From assembly GCF_036946125.1 (NCBI RefSeq), contig NZ_JAQIJT010000001.1, positions 1 to 64,000 of the forward strand: a DNA stretch of 64,000 nt. The letters are read 5' to 3'. The stretch comes from Sphingomonas adhaesiva. GTDB lineage: Bacteria; Pseudomonadota; Alphaproteobacteria; Sphingomonadales; Sphingomonadaceae. The notes under the pieces are model-generated. The model had not been told where the DNA came from, did no database searches, and was given only the letters and a program-made list of their open reading frames with translations. Below, one piece after another: positions 38,904 through 48,808 of this stretch. Position numbers and translations under genes: made by a program. Within the stretch, counting starts at the first letter, position 1. Every line of letters starts with the position of its first letter.

Positions 38904-40921
38904 GCGGCGATCGCCACGCCGCGCGTGTCGGCCGCGTCCGTCGCGGCGAGCCCCAGCATCGCCAGACCGTCGACGACCCCGGCGGCATGATGCCGACGCG
39001 CCCGGAACAGTCCGGGGCGCGGCGCCAGGTGGGCGAGTTCGTCGCTCGCATTGCCGACCAGGATCGCGTGGCCGCAGGCGGCCAGCATGTCCTCGTCATT
39101 GCCGCTGTCGCCCGAGGCGACCGCATCGGCCAGCGTCCATCCGTGCCGCGCGGCAAAGGCGGCGATGGCCGCCGCCTTGCCCGCGCCGGGCGCCAGCACG
39201 TCGATCAGGCGGCCGTGCGAGAAGACGACCCGCGCCGGCAACCCCGCCGCCGCCAGCGCGCGACGGATGCGGTCGGCCGCGCCGGCGTCGCCGAAGAAGC
39301 TGATCTTGTGACGCCGGGCGGTCGCGGCGGGCTGCGGCGCCAGGTCGAGCGTGGCCAGCACCGCCGCGACCCCCGCGCGGTCCCACCCGCGGTCGAGCGC
39401 GCGGGCATAATCCTCATCCTCGCGCCACCCGCCCGCACCGTCGGGCAGGGTCAGCGTGGTGCCGACGTCGGTGATGAACGCATCGGGCATCGGCAAATGC
39501 CAGCGGCGCAGGATCAGCCGCGCGGCGTCGATGCCGCGCCCCGTGGCGACGATGAACGGCAAGGTCGACTGCCGCCGCCAATCGGCGAAGGCGGCGGCGC
39601 CCTCCCGACACCCGGTCAGCGTGTTGTCGATATCGCTGACGAGGAATCGCGGCGTCGCGGCCGCGGCGTAGAGCGCGACGGAGGCGGCGGCATAGCGATG
39701 CCAGCAATAGCCGCGCGCGCCGAGGCGCCCGGCACGGCCGAGCCGCTCCTGTCGTGCGGGGTCCGACACGATCGAGAAGGCCGCCTCCGCGATGGCGCGC
39801 TCGTCCCGCGGGTCGACCAGAAGGCCGTGGCCGATCGTCTCGACGATGTCCGACGCGCCGCCGTGGCGCGTCGCCACGACCGGCACGCCCGCCGCCGCGG
39901 CCTCGATCAGCGTCAGGCCGAACGGCTCGTGCAGCGCGGGATTGACGAAGACGCCGCCCGCCGATGCCCGGGCGTAGAGCGCGGCGACATCCAGGGCGTC
40001 GTGGCGCGGCGGCAGCGCGACGCGCCCCTTCAGCGCCGGCGTCGCGGCCAGCGCGGTCAGTTCGGCCAGCACCGCGGCTTCCTCCGCCCCGGCAAAGGCG
40101 TGCTGCCCGGCGAGGATGACCAGATTGGCGGCGTCGCGCAGCCCGTCATGCGCCGCATAGGCGCGCACGAGCGCGGCCAGGTTCTTCTTCGCGACCGGGC
40201 GCGCCACCGCCAGGATCACCGGACGCTTCGGATGATCGAGCCATGTCGACAGGCGATCCGCCAGCGTCGGCCCGGTCGGGATCAGGTCGCGGCGCGGAAC
40301 GCCGGGCGGGACGACGTGGACGCGCCGCCCCAGCGGCACGGCATAGCCGCCCAGCTGCCGCTCCGCCTCGTCGCGCGTCGACACGACGATCGCCGCGGCA
40401 CCCGCGATCGCGGCATGTTCGCCCTCGATCCGCGCGTCCAGGCCGGCACAGGTCATGCCCTGGCCACGCTTGTCGATGCCCAGCGCATGGGGCGTGAACA
40501 CGAACGGGATGCCGTATCGCCGCTGCACGACCGCGGCGATGGCGGCGGCATCGGCGAAATGCGCGTGGATGACGTCCGGACGGCGCGGCAGACCGGCGAG
40601 ATATTCGCAGAAGGCATCGGCGAAGGCCGGCATTTCGTCCGCCAGCGCTTCCTTTTCGAGATAGTCGGGGCTGGTGGTCGCGACCCGGCGGATGTCCAGA
40701 CCGGGCGCGACGTTCTCGTGCGCGCGCGCATACGCGTCACCCAGATGCGGCGCTTCGAACAGGCGGGTGACGACCGTCACCTGATCGACGCCCGGCAGCG
40801 CCGCCTGATGCGCCGCCGCCTCCAGCACGTAGGAGATGTGGCCGCCGGTGTCGGCCGTGATGCCGAACGATACCGGCGGACCCTTGAGGCAGCCGCCCAA
40901 AGCCACGTGCACGATGAACAA
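38900..40921 (-). CDS. bifunctional sucrose-phosphate synthase/phosphatase-like protein
   Basis: A 673-residue fusion. Residues 1-420 form a GT4 enzyme with the sucrose-phosphate-synthase signature SFGITADTGGHISYVLEAA, ILAVARPVAKKN and the E-x7-E in LHEPFGLTLIEAAAAG. Residues about 424-660 form a HAD-IIB phosphatase: DIDNTLTG as motif I, VATGRG as motif II and SGDSGNDEDM as motif IV. In known systems these two steps join UDP-glucose and fructose-6-phosphate and dephosphorylate the product to sucrose. Both active sites look complete. It is the first gene of the six-gene operon. The substrate may differ from sucrose in this setting. Confidence 0.88.
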   Translation of the reverse strand: MFIVHVALGGCLKGPPVSFGITADTGGHISYVLEAAAHQAALPGVDQVTVVTRLFEAPHLGDAYARAHENVAPGLDIRRVATTSPDYLEKEALADEMPAFADAFCEYLAGLPRRPDVIHAHFADAAAIAAVVQRRYGIPFVFTPHALGIDKRGQGMTCAGLDARIEGEHAAIAGAAAIVVSTRDEAERQLGGYAVPLGRRVHVVPPGVPRRDLIPTGPTLADRLSTWLDHPKRPVILAVARPVAKKNLAALVRAYAAHDGLRDAANLVILAGQHAFAGAEEAAVLAELTALAATPALKGRVALPPRHDALDVAALYARASAGGVFVNPALHEPFGLTLIEAAAAGVPVVATRHGGASDIVETIGHGLLVDPRDERAIAEAAFSIVSDPARQERLGRAGRLGARGYCWHRYAAASVALYAAAATPRFLVSDIDNTLTGCREGAAAFADWRRQSTLPFIVATGRGIDAARLILRRWHLPMPDAFITDVGTTLTLPDGAGGWREDEDYARALDRGWDRAGVAAVLATLDLAPQPAATARRHKISFFGDAGAADRIRRALAAAGLPARVVFSHGRLIDVLAPGAGKAAAIAAFAARHGWTLADAVASGDSGNDEDMLAACGHAILVGNASDELAHLAPRPGLFRARRHHAAGVVDGLAMLGLAATDAADTRGVAIAA

Positions 40922-41077
40922 GCGCCAACCCCCTTTGCTACAAGGAGGAACGTAGAAGAACGGCTTTCGGTCCAGCGCTGCCGCCCCAATCGCTGGCGCA
41001 TTAGTGAAGCGAAAACAAGCCCTTAGTCGCGGACGCTACGGATATTTCGCATTGATCGAAATCAAGCCGCTCAGATT

Positions 41078-41091
41078 CCCCGATTTCGGGG
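41078..41091. terminator. short hairpin downstream of anti-sigma gene
   Basis: CCCCGATTTCGGGG can pair as a 5-6 bp GC stem about 20 bp beyond the anti-sigma stop (minus strand). No T-rich tail is evident on either strand, so terminator function is doubtful. Confidence 0.3.
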
Positions 41092-41109
41092 AGCGACGGC
41101 GGTCAAGAT

Positions 41110-41811
41110 TCAGACCCGGGTGAGCACGCCCGACATCAGGATCGGGCCGGTCGGCCTCCCCGTGCGCGAGCCGCCGACAGGCTCGATCGACACCGCCAGC
41201 GTATCGCCGACCCCCACCCCGGCGGTCGAGCCGACCAGCGACCGGCCTTCCGGCGACAGCAGCCCGAGCGGACGCGGCACCTTGTCCGCGCCGATCGACC
41301 ACAGTTCCGCGCTTCGGTTCGGCGGCAGGATGGGCGCGGCGGTGAGCCGCAGCGAACCGTCGCGCCGTGCCAGCCATGCCGCGACGGGTGCCTGGTCGCT
41401 CGCCCGCGACGGGACGAGGACCGCGATCATCGGCGCGGGGTCGGCGGCGGCGCGCATCGGGCCGGCGACGGGCGCGGATGGTCGCGGCAGGACCGACACC
41501 GCCGTCAGCGACGCGGCCAGCGCGCCGCTCGCCAGCCCGCCGGCGAACCACCGCCACGCGCGCGACCGCGGGACCGCGGGCGCGCGCGCGGCGTCGTCGA
41601 TGCGGGGCAGCAGGTCGACGGCGGGGTCCACCGCCGGATAATCCTCCACCAGATCGCTGAACCGCTCGCGCCACACGGCGACCTCGCGCGCGAAGTCCGG
41701 ATCGGACGCGACGCGGCGCAGCGCCGCCGCGCGCTCATCCGCCTCCAGCAGCCCGAGCGCCAGTTCGGCGGCCTGGACGGAGGGATCGGACGGATCGGGT
41801 TCAGCAGTCAT
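41110..41811 (-). CDS. RskA-like anti-sigma factor
   Basis: A 233-residue membrane anti-sigma factor. The N-terminal cytoplasmic region (ALGLLEADERAAALRRVASDP...VAVWRERFSDL) is the anti-sigma-K domain. One membrane helix lies at about 88-110 and the periplasmic C-terminal half has the RskA fold (APILPPNRSAELWSIGADKVPRPLGLL). Such proteins hold the partner ECF factor inactive until released, often by proteolysis. It overlaps the sigma gene by 11 nt, so the two form a unit. Confidence 0.88.
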   Translation of the reverse strand: MTAEPDPSDPSVQAAELALGLLEADERAAALRRVASDPDFAREVAVWRERFSDLVEDYPAVDPAVDLLPRIDDAARAPAVPRSRAWRWFAGGLASGALAASLTAVSVLPRPSAPVAGPMRAAADPAPMIAVLVPSRASDQAPVAAWLARRDGSLRLTAAPILPPNRSAELWSIGADKVPRPLGLLSPEGRSLVGSTAGVGVGDTLAVSIEPVGGSRTGRPTGPILMSGVLTRV

Positions 41812-42292
41812 CGGTCATGTACTTGCGCAATTGCAGGAGCCCGCGCCGCACCCTGCTTTTCATGGTCGCCAGCGGCACGCCGGCGCGCGCCGCGAGTTCC
41901 GGATAGGTCGCCCCGTCCAGAAACGCGCTGCGGATCGCGTCGCGCGCTAGGTCATCCAGCATCTCCAGACAATGGTGCATGTGATGCGCCTCCTCGCCCG
42001 CGACCATCGCCGCGTCGGCCAGCGGCGCGTCGTCGGGCGGCTCGGGCGTCGCGGGCGGCTCAGTGTCCGGTGCATGAGCCAGGGGCGCGCGATGCGCGCG
42101 TCGCCAGTCGATCGCCCTGTTGCGCGCGATCGCCGCCAGCCAGGTGATCGGGCTGGAGCGCAGCGGCTCGAAGCTGGCCGCGCGGCGCCAGATGATGATG
42201 TAGACTTCCTGCAGCACGTCCTCGGCCGCCTGCCGGTCCCCGCAGATGCGCAGACAGATGCCGAAGAGTTTGGGGGACGTCAGCCGGTACAC
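41801..42292 (-). CDS. ECF RNA polymerase sigma factor (start unresolved)
   Basis: The frame from GTG 42292 gives 163 residues: sigma region 2 (LTSPKLFGICLRICGDRQAAEDVLQEVYIIIW, shown here only as landmarks SPKLFG and DVLQEVY), then region 4 (LDGATYPELAARAGVPLATMKSRVRRGL). The same frame continues upstream with sequence that fits region 2.1 (RQEQRDTLVAALL, then DTTAFRAVY). However, no ATG, GTG or TTG occurs in frame before it for more than 150 bases. Either the start is non-canonical (ATC 42385 or ATA 42406), the N-terminus is shortened, or an indel lies upstream. It pairs with the adjacent anti-sigma factor. Confidence 0.82.
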   Translation of the reverse strand: MYRLTSPKLFGICLRICGDRQAAEDVLQEVYIIIWRRAASFEPLRSSPITWLAAIARNRAIDWRRAHRAPLAHAPDTEPPATPEPPDDAPLADAAMVAGEEAHHMHHCLEMLDDLARDAIRSAFLDGATYPELAARAGVPLATMKSRVRRGLLQLRKYMTDDC

Positions 42293-42470
42293 CGCGCGGA
42301 ACGCGGTCGTATCCCGCAGGCCGGTCGCCAGCAGCGCGGCGACCAGCGTATCGCGTTGCTCCTGCCGTAGCGACGGGGCTGAGATGACGCCGACTCCCTC
42401 TTCTATCCCGCGCCAGGTCGAAACTTTATTTTTCGCGACTGCATCCGCGGTATCCCGGCAGCCGTAACTT

Positions 42471-42498
42471 CAGACGTTCGCGGGCGGGCAGACGTTCC
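42471..42498 (+). repeat. direct repeat CAGACGTTC in sigma/ferritin intergenic region
   Basis: Two copies of CAGACGTTC at 42471-42479 and 42489-42497, 18 bp apart, 30-60 bp before the first ferritin-like gene. CGTT cores occur at -10 positions of many ECF promoters, so one copy may be promoter sequence and the pair may be a regulator site. Function unproven. Confidence 0.45.
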
Positions 42499-42528
42499 GA
42501 CCGCAAGCGTACACAAGGGAGGAGCCGA

Positions 42529-43512
<984 letters not shown>

Positions 43513-43570
43513 GCGCGCGCGCCCGCCGACGCCATCCATCCGACGCCTCGTTTTTTCAGGGATGTATCCC

Positions 43571-44581
43571 ATGATCGATCATCGCCAAGCACTCGACATC
43601 CTCGCTGCCTCCGATGCGCGCCGCGCGGCGCGACGACAGTTCCTGAAGGTCGCCGGCGGCGGCACGCTGGCGCTGGGGAGCGCGACGCTGCTCGCCGGCT
43701 GTTTCGACTCGGAGGGCGACGATGCCCCCCGCCCCACCCCGACGCCGACACCGACACCCGCCGCGGTGACCGACGTCGACATCCTCAACCTCGCGCTCAA
43801 CCTGGAATATCTGGAGGCGCAATATTACGCCTATGCCGTCTCCGGCGCGGGGCTGCCCGCCAACCTTACCGCCAGCGGCAGCGGCACCGCGGGCGGCACG
43901 GTGACCGGCGGCGCCCCGGTCAACTTCCGCAACGATCCGCTGGTCGGCGCCTATGCGCGCGAGATCGCGGCGGACGAACTCGCCCATGTCGTCTTCCTGC
44001 GCCAGGCCCTGGGCGGGTCGGCGATCGCGATGCCCAACATCAACATCTCGGGCGACGCCAGCGGCGCCTTCACCGCGGCGGCGCGCGCGGCCGGCGTGGT
44101 GCAGGCGAACGAAACGTTCAATCCCTATTCCTCGCCGGAGAACTTCCTGCTGGGCGCCTATCTGTTCGAGGATGTCGGCGTCACCGCGTACAAGGGGGCG
44201 GCGCCGCTGCTGAGCAGCAAGCTCTTCCTGGAGGCCGCCGCGGGCATCCTGGCGGCGGAGGCCTATCACGCCGGGCTGGTGCGCACGGTGCTGTATGCCA
44301 AGGGGGTCGCGACCCCGGCGCTCATCACCGCGGCGGGGCGCATTTCCGACGCACGCGACCAGCTCGACCAGGGCGGCGATACCGACGAGGGCCTGACCAG
44401 CGCATCGGGTGGCGCCAATCTGGTGCCCGCCAATGCGGACGCCATCGCCTACAGCCGCAACAGCCAGCAGGTGCACAATATCGTCTATCTGAACACCACC
44501 GGCGCGAACCGCACCGGCGGCGGCTTCTTCCCCAACGGCACCAACAACGGCAACCCGACGCTGCGGGTCGGGCTGCCCTGA
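43571..44581 (+). CDS. exported ferritin-like domain protein 2 (lipoprotein)
   Basis: A 336-residue paralogue of the preceding gene, with a leader (ARRQFLKVAGGG) ending in the lipobox LLAGC and a PTPTPTPT linker. The ferritin-like domain repeats the ligand motifs: LNLEYLEAQYY, AADELAHVVF and LAAEAYHAGLV. The two share long identical stretches (AMPNINISGDASG and FEDVGVTAYKGAAPL), so they arose by tandem duplication. This copy is membrane-anchored while the first looks soluble. ATG at 43571 has an AGGG at a usable distance; ATG 43562 is the alternative. A hairpin follows the stop. Confidence 0.83.
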   Translation: MIDHRQALDILAASDARRAARRQFLKVAGGGTLALGSATLLAGCFDSEGDDAPRPTPTPTPTPAAVTDVDILNLALNLEYLEAQYYAYAVSGAGLPANLTASGSGTAGGTVTGGAPVNFRNDPLVGAYAREIAADELAHVVFLRQALGGSAIAMPNINISGDASGAFTAAARAAGVVQANETFNPYSSPENFLLGAYLFEDVGVTAYKGAAPLLSSKLFLEAAAGILAAEAYHAGLVRTVLYAKGVATPALITAAGRISDARDQLDQGGDTDEGLTSASGGANLVPANADAIAYSRNSQQVHNIVYLNTTGANRTGGGFFPNGTNNGNPTLRVGLP

Positions 44582-44611
44582 CGCCGCGTAGCGACACGCA
44601 CAGGACGATGT

Positions 44612-44641
44612 GGCGGAGGGGCGCAGCCAGCCCCCTCCGCC
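44612..44641 (+). terminator. hairpin after ferritin-like pair
   Basis: A 10-bp perfect stem (GGCGGAGGGG with CCCCTCCGCC) around a 10-nt loop, 30 bp after the ferritin-like stop. No T-run follows, so it is a likely but not classic terminator separating the pair from the outer-membrane protein gene. Confidence 0.5.
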
Positions 44642-44668
44642 AAAGCCAGATAACAGGGAGATATACCG

Positions 44669-45505
44669 ATGAAGACGCTCGTGATCGCAGCCGGCGCGCT
44701 GTCGCTCCTCCACGCCCTTCCCGCCGCGGCGCAGGATGACGGCGGGTTCAACGGCCTCTATGTCGGCGCCGCCGGCGGCTATGACGTGCAGGGCAACGAC
44801 GGCGGATCGCGCGTGCTGTTCGACCGCAATCTGGACGGGCGGTTCGGCGACGTCGTACGCACCGGATCGGGCGCGGACGCCTTCTCGCCCGGTTTCTGCA
44901 ACGGCGCGGCGGCGAACCAGCTGAGCCCCGGCGCGGGCGGCGTCTGCACCAACGACAAGGACGACTGGGCCTATTACGGGCGCGTCGGGCTCGATACGCA
45001 GCGCGGCGCGCTGGTGGTGGGCGTGGTGGGTGAGTTCGGCACCACCGACATCACCGACTCGGTGACCGCCTTCTCCAGCACGCCCGCGAGCTATGTCTTC
45101 CGCCGCGGGATCGACTGGGAGGCCGGGATCCGCGCGCGGGCGGGCTTCACGCCCAATGACACCACCTTGTTCTACGGCACGTTCGGTCCCGGCTATGCGC
45201 GGATCGACCGGGCGTTCGGATCGACCAACACGACCAACACCTTCACCGGACGCGGCAAGCGCGAGCAGTTCGGCTATCAGGCCGGCGGCGGCATCGAGCA
45301 GCGCATCGGCAATTTCTCGATCGGGCTGGAATATCTGTACCACCAGTATCGCGACGACGAATATGTCGTCCGCGCCGCGGGACCCGCCGGTACGCCCTTC
45401 ACCAACGCGAACAACGGCGGCACCGCCACCGGCACCGATTTCATCCGCTCGGACGACAAGTTCCGCTGGCATTCGATGCGCGCCACGGTGGCGTTCCGCT
45501 TCTGA
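44669..45505 (+). CDS. outer-membrane beta-barrel protein (Omp25-like)
   Basis: A 278-residue protein with a signal peptide (MKTLVIAAGALSLLHALPAAAQ) and alternating beta strands ending in phenylalanine (MRATVAFRF). FNGLYVGAAGGYDVQGND opens the barrel, as in Omp25/OmpA-like small barrels of Alphaproteobacteria. A NGGTATGTDF-type loop and two cysteines lie in extracellular regions. Its position 87 bp after the ferritin-like genes suggests envelope stress context but not a shared operon. Function unknown. Confidence 0.82.
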   Translation: MKTLVIAAGALSLLHALPAAAQDDGGFNGLYVGAAGGYDVQGNDGGSRVLFDRNLDGRFGDVVRTGSGADAFSPGFCNGAAANQLSPGAGGVCTNDKDDWAYYGRVGLDTQRGALVVGVVGEFGTTDITDSVTAFSSTPASYVFRRGIDWEAGIRARAGFTPNDTTLFYGTFGPGYARIDRAFGSTNTTNTFTGRGKREQFGYQAGGGIEQRIGNFSIGLEYLYHQYRDDEYVVRAAGPAGTPFTNANNGGTATGTDFIRSDDKFRWHSMRATVAFRF

Positions 45506-45704
45506 TCGTCGGCTGGGCGCGGAAGGGGCGAGCGCACCGCGCGCAGCGTGGCGCGGATGTCACGCGCCCCCCCAGCGCCCGAGCCGGCGATCCGCCGCGG
45601 TGTGGAGACGCCCACGCTCGCGGTCCTGTCCGTGTTACGGTGACGCAGCGGATGCGCGGGGTCGCGCCGGTTGAAACGCGCCGCCTTTGCGGTCAGATCG
45701 GCGG

Positions 45705-46346
45705 ATGCCCAGCACCGAACGCTCCATCGTCCGCACCACCCCCCGCCGCCTGACCGACAAGGGCGCCGCCACGCGTGAGCGCATCCTGGCCGCGACGGTC
45801 GAGCGGATCGTCGAATCCGGCTTCGCGGCGATGACGATCGAGAGCGTGATGGCCCGCGCCGGGCTGTCGCGCGGGTCGGTGCTGCACCAGTTTCCGACGC
45901 GGCTGGACCTGGCAATCGCCACCGCGGATCGGACGATGCACGCGGTGATGGAGGCGGCGCGCGCGCTGACCGCCCGGATCGACGATCCGTTCGAGCGGCT
46001 GGCGGGCTATGGCCAGATCGTGTGGGACACGCATGCCATGCCGGAGGGGCTGGCGCTGACCGACATCCTCCAGGCCGCGCGCTGGGATGCCGAACTGCTG
46101 ACCGCGATTCAGCCGCTGACCGCGCAGGTCGAGGAGGAGGTGGCGACCGAATTGCGCGCGCTCGCCACCGCGGGCGGGCTGGCCGATCCCGAGGCGATGG
46201 TCGCGCGCGGCTGGCTGCTGCTGTCGAGCGCGCGCGGCCTCATCATCGAGCACCGGCTGGGCAGCAACCGCGCGGTCATCAACGCCGCGATCGAGGAGAT
46301 GAAGAGCAGCCACCGGCGCTATTGCGAGACCCACCGCAGAAATTAG
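45705..46346 (+). CDS. TetR-family transcriptional regulator
   Basis: A 213-residue regulator with the N-terminal TetR helix-turn-helix (ATRERILAATVERIVESGF, then IESVMARAGLSRGSVLHQF) and a helical ligand domain. ATG at 45705 follows a weak ribosome site; the ORF extends 18 nt upstream. The stop codon is part of an inverted repeat that also carries a promoter -35 for the next gene. It probably represses the receptor-SDR-cupin-ADH-ligase operon until an intermediate binds. Confidence 0.9.
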   Translation: MPSTERSIVRTTPRRLTDKGAATRERILAATVERIVESGFAAMTIESVMARAGLSRGSVLHQFPTRLDLAIATADRTMHAVMEAARALTARIDDPFERLAGYGQIVWDTHAMPEGLALTDILQAARWDAELLTAIQPLTAQVEEEVATELRALATAGGLADPEAMVARGWLLLSSARGLIIEHRLGSNRAVINAAIEEMKSSHRRYCETHRRN

Positions 46347-46375
46347 TCAAATTTGATTGGTCTTCGTTGACTAAT
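46342..46375. promoter_or_regulatory. inverted repeat, candidate TetR operator
   Basis: ATTAGTCAA at 46342-46350 and TTGACTAAT at 46367-46375 are perfect 9-bp inverted arms 16 bp apart. The first arm includes the tetR stop codon and the second includes TTGACT, a fair -35 element. A TetR dimer (or two dimers) bound here would block that promoter. Confidence 0.65.
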
Positions 46376-46395
46376 ATTGGAATCGGTGCTGTATC
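46367..46395 (+). promoter_or_regulatory. sigma-70-like promoter of the receptor operon
   Basis: TTGACT at 46367-46372 and TGTATC at 46390-46395, separated by 17 bp, lie about 50 bp upstream of the TonB receptor ATG. The -35 is inside the candidate TetR operator. Confidence 0.5.
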
Positions 46396-46445
46396 GGCGC
46401 GGAGCCGGGCACCCGTGAGCGCATCGGCCGATCAGGAGAGGATCG

Positions 46446-48776
46446 ATGCCGATGGCATGTTCGAGAGCGTTGTCGCGCGCCGGTGCGGCGTGGTGCGTGC
46501 TGGCCGCGGCCCCCGCGGTCGCCCAGAACGCCCCCCCGGCGGACGCCGCCGCAACGGCACCCGAGGCGGACGGCGCGAGCGCCAGCGACATCATCGTCAC
46601 CGCGCAGCGCCGCGCGCAGTCGGTCAATTCGGTGCCGATGTCGATCACCGCGATCGGCGGCGACCAGCTGGCGGCGCAGGGCATCTCCAGCACCGCCGAC
46701 CTGGTGAAGCTGGTCCCCGGCCTCACCTTCACGCAGAGCCAGGTGTCGACCCCGGTCTACACGCTGCGCGGCGTCGGCTTCTACGAATCGACCCTTTCCG
46801 CCTCGCCCGCGGTCAGCATCTATGTCGACGAAGTGCCGCTGCCGTTCGCGATCCTGACCGAGGGCGCGAGCCTCGACATCGGGCGCGTCGAGGTGCTGAA
46901 GGGGCCACAGGGCACGCTCTACGGCCAGAACGCCACCGGCGGCGCGATCAACTACATCTCCGCCAAGCCCGGCGACGCCTTCGCCGCCGGGGCGGATGCC
47001 AGCCTGGGCCGCTTCGGCGCGTTCGATGTCTCCGGCTTCGTCAGCGGGCCGATCACCGATACGCTGGGCGCACGGATCAGCCTGAAGACCGAGCAGGGCG
47101 GAACGTGGCAGCGCAACTACCTGCGCGACGATACGCTGGGCGCCGCGCGGCGCGTGTCGGGCCGCGCGATCTTCGTCTGGCGTCCGCTCGACGCGCTCAC
47201 GCTGACCGCGAACCTGAACGCCTGGTCGGACACGTCGGACGTGCAGGCGCCGCAGCTGATCGCGCACACGCCGTACAATCCGGCCAACGCCTATGCCCGC
47301 GTCCTCGCGGTGCCGCTGGCGCCCGCCGATGCGCGCGCCGCGAACTGGAGCCAGGACTGGCCGATGCGCCGCGACGACCATTTCTACCAGGGGTCGCTGC
47401 GCGCCGATTGGGAGTTGTCGGACAGCGTCAAGCTGACCTCGATCTCGTCATGGCTGCGGTTCCGGACCAATTCGTACCAGGATCTCGACGCGACGCAGTT
47501 CCGCCAGCTCGACAGCAACACGCCGGGGCATATCCGCAGCTTCTACCAGGAGCTGCGGCTGACCGGCACGACCGGCGCGGCGCGCTGGATCCTGGGCGCC
47601 AATTACGAGCGCGACCGTGCGCGCGAGAGCCAGATCCTGCGCACCGACGACCTCAGCAGCAACGTCATCATTCCGGGCCTGCCGATCCTGACCCGCTCCG
47701 GCGTGTTCACGGAACAGTCGGTCAGGAGCTATGCCGGCTACGCCAATCTGGAATACGACCTGACCTCGCGGCTGACCGCGCAGGGCGGCGTGCGCTACAC
47801 CCGCAACATCCGCGACTTCCAGGGGTGCGGATACGATGCGGACGGGACGACCTATCTGTCGTTCAACGTACTGACGCAGCTGTTCACCGGCGCGCCGCCG
47901 CTGACGCCGATCCCGGCGGGCGGCTGCCTGACCTTCAGCCCGACGTTCCAGCCCGGGCTCGTCACCGACCGGCTGTCGCAGGACAATGTGTCGTGGCGCG
48001 GCGGGCTGACCTATACGTTCGACAATCGCGCGATCGTCTATGCCAACGTCTCCAAGGGGTGGAAGGCGGGCGGCTTCCCCACGGTGCCGGCATCGTCCTT
48101 CACCGGCTTCCTGCCGGCGACGCAGGAGTCGCTGCTCGCCTACGAGGCCGGGTTCAAGCTGCCGCTGGCCGACCGCACCGTGCAGCTGAACGGCGCGGGC
48201 TTCTACTACGACTATCGCAACAAACAGGTGCGCGGGCGCATCCTCGACCCGATCTTCGGGTTGCTGGAGAAGCTGGTCAACATCCCCAAGTCCGAGCTCT
48301 ACGGCGCGGAGGCGGCGGTCGTGTGGACCCCGCGCGGCACCGGGCTGACCGCCAACGTGTCGGGCACCTGGGTGAAGAGCCGGATCATCGACTTCACCGG
48401 CTATAACGGCACCGGCGCGTTCGGCAGCTATGCCGGATCGGCCTTCCCCTTCACCCCGGAATGGCAGGTGCTGGGCGACCTGCAATATCAATGGTCGCTG
48501 GATGAACGGTGGAAGGCGACGGTCGGCGGCAACGTCAATTACAACAGCGCCACCAACTCCACCTTCGGCGATCCCGCGATCCTGGCGATCAACGCGCGCA
48601 CGCTGGTCGACCTGCGCGCGGGGGTGGAGACGCAGGACGGCACGTTGCGCGCGCAACTGTGGGGCCGCAACGTGTTCAACACATACTATTGGAACACGAC
48701 GTTCCAGGCGGACACGGTGTGGCGGATGGCCGGGCGACCCGCGACCTACGGCATCACGGTCGGCTGGCGATACTGA
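46446..48776 (+). CDS. TonB-dependent receptor
   Basis: A 776-residue outer-membrane receptor with a signal peptide (GAAWCVLAAAPAVAQ), a TonB-box-like SDIIVTAQRRAQSVN, a plug with GISSTADLVKLVPGLTF and LKGPQGTLYGQNATGGAINY, and a barrel ending in the aromatic GITVGWRY. This sub-group (QRR-x-QS, QGTLYGQN) is the large sphingomonad class often found with catabolic genes for aromatics, terpenoids and steroids rather than for iron. AGGAGAGG precedes the ATG. It heads a six-gene unit with metabolic enzymes, so it likely imports their substrate. Confidence 0.88.
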   Translation: MPMACSRALSRAGAAWCVLAAAPAVAQNAPPADAAATAPEADGASASDIIVTAQRRAQSVNSVPMSITAIGGDQLAAQGISSTADLVKLVPGLTFTQSQVSTPVYTLRGVGFYESTLSASPAVSIYVDEVPLPFAILTEGASLDIGRVEVLKGPQGTLYGQNATGGAINYISAKPGDAFAAGADASLGRFGAFDVSGFVSGPITDTLGARISLKTEQGGTWQRNYLRDDTLGAARRVSGRAIFVWRPLDALTLTANLNAWSDTSDVQAPQLIAHTPYNPANAYARVLAVPLAPADARAANWSQDWPMRRDDHFYQGSLRADWELSDSVKLTSISSWLRFRTNSYQDLDATQFRQLDSNTPGHIRSFYQELRLTGTTGAARWILGANYERDRARESQILRTDDLSSNVIIPGLPILTRSGVFTEQSVRSYAGYANLEYDLTSRLTAQGGVRYTRNIRDFQGCGYDADGTTYLSFNVLTQLFTGAPPLTPIPAGGCLTFSPTFQPGLVTDRLSQDNVSWRGGLTYTFDNRAIVYANVSKGWKAGGFPTVPASSFTGFLPATQESLLAYEAGFKLPLADRTVQLNGAGFYYDYRNKQVRGRILDPIFGLLEKLVNIPKSELYGAEAAVVWTPRGTGLTANVSGTWVKSRIIDFTGYNGTGAFGSYAGSAFPFTPEWQVLGDLQYQWSLDERWKATVGGNVNYNSATNSTFGDPAILAINARTLVDLRAGVETQDGTLRAQLWGRNVFNTYYWNTTFQADTVWRMAGRPATYGITVGWRY

Positions 48777-48808
48777 CCCGGCGAACCACGCCGTAAGGGA
48801 GAGGATCG

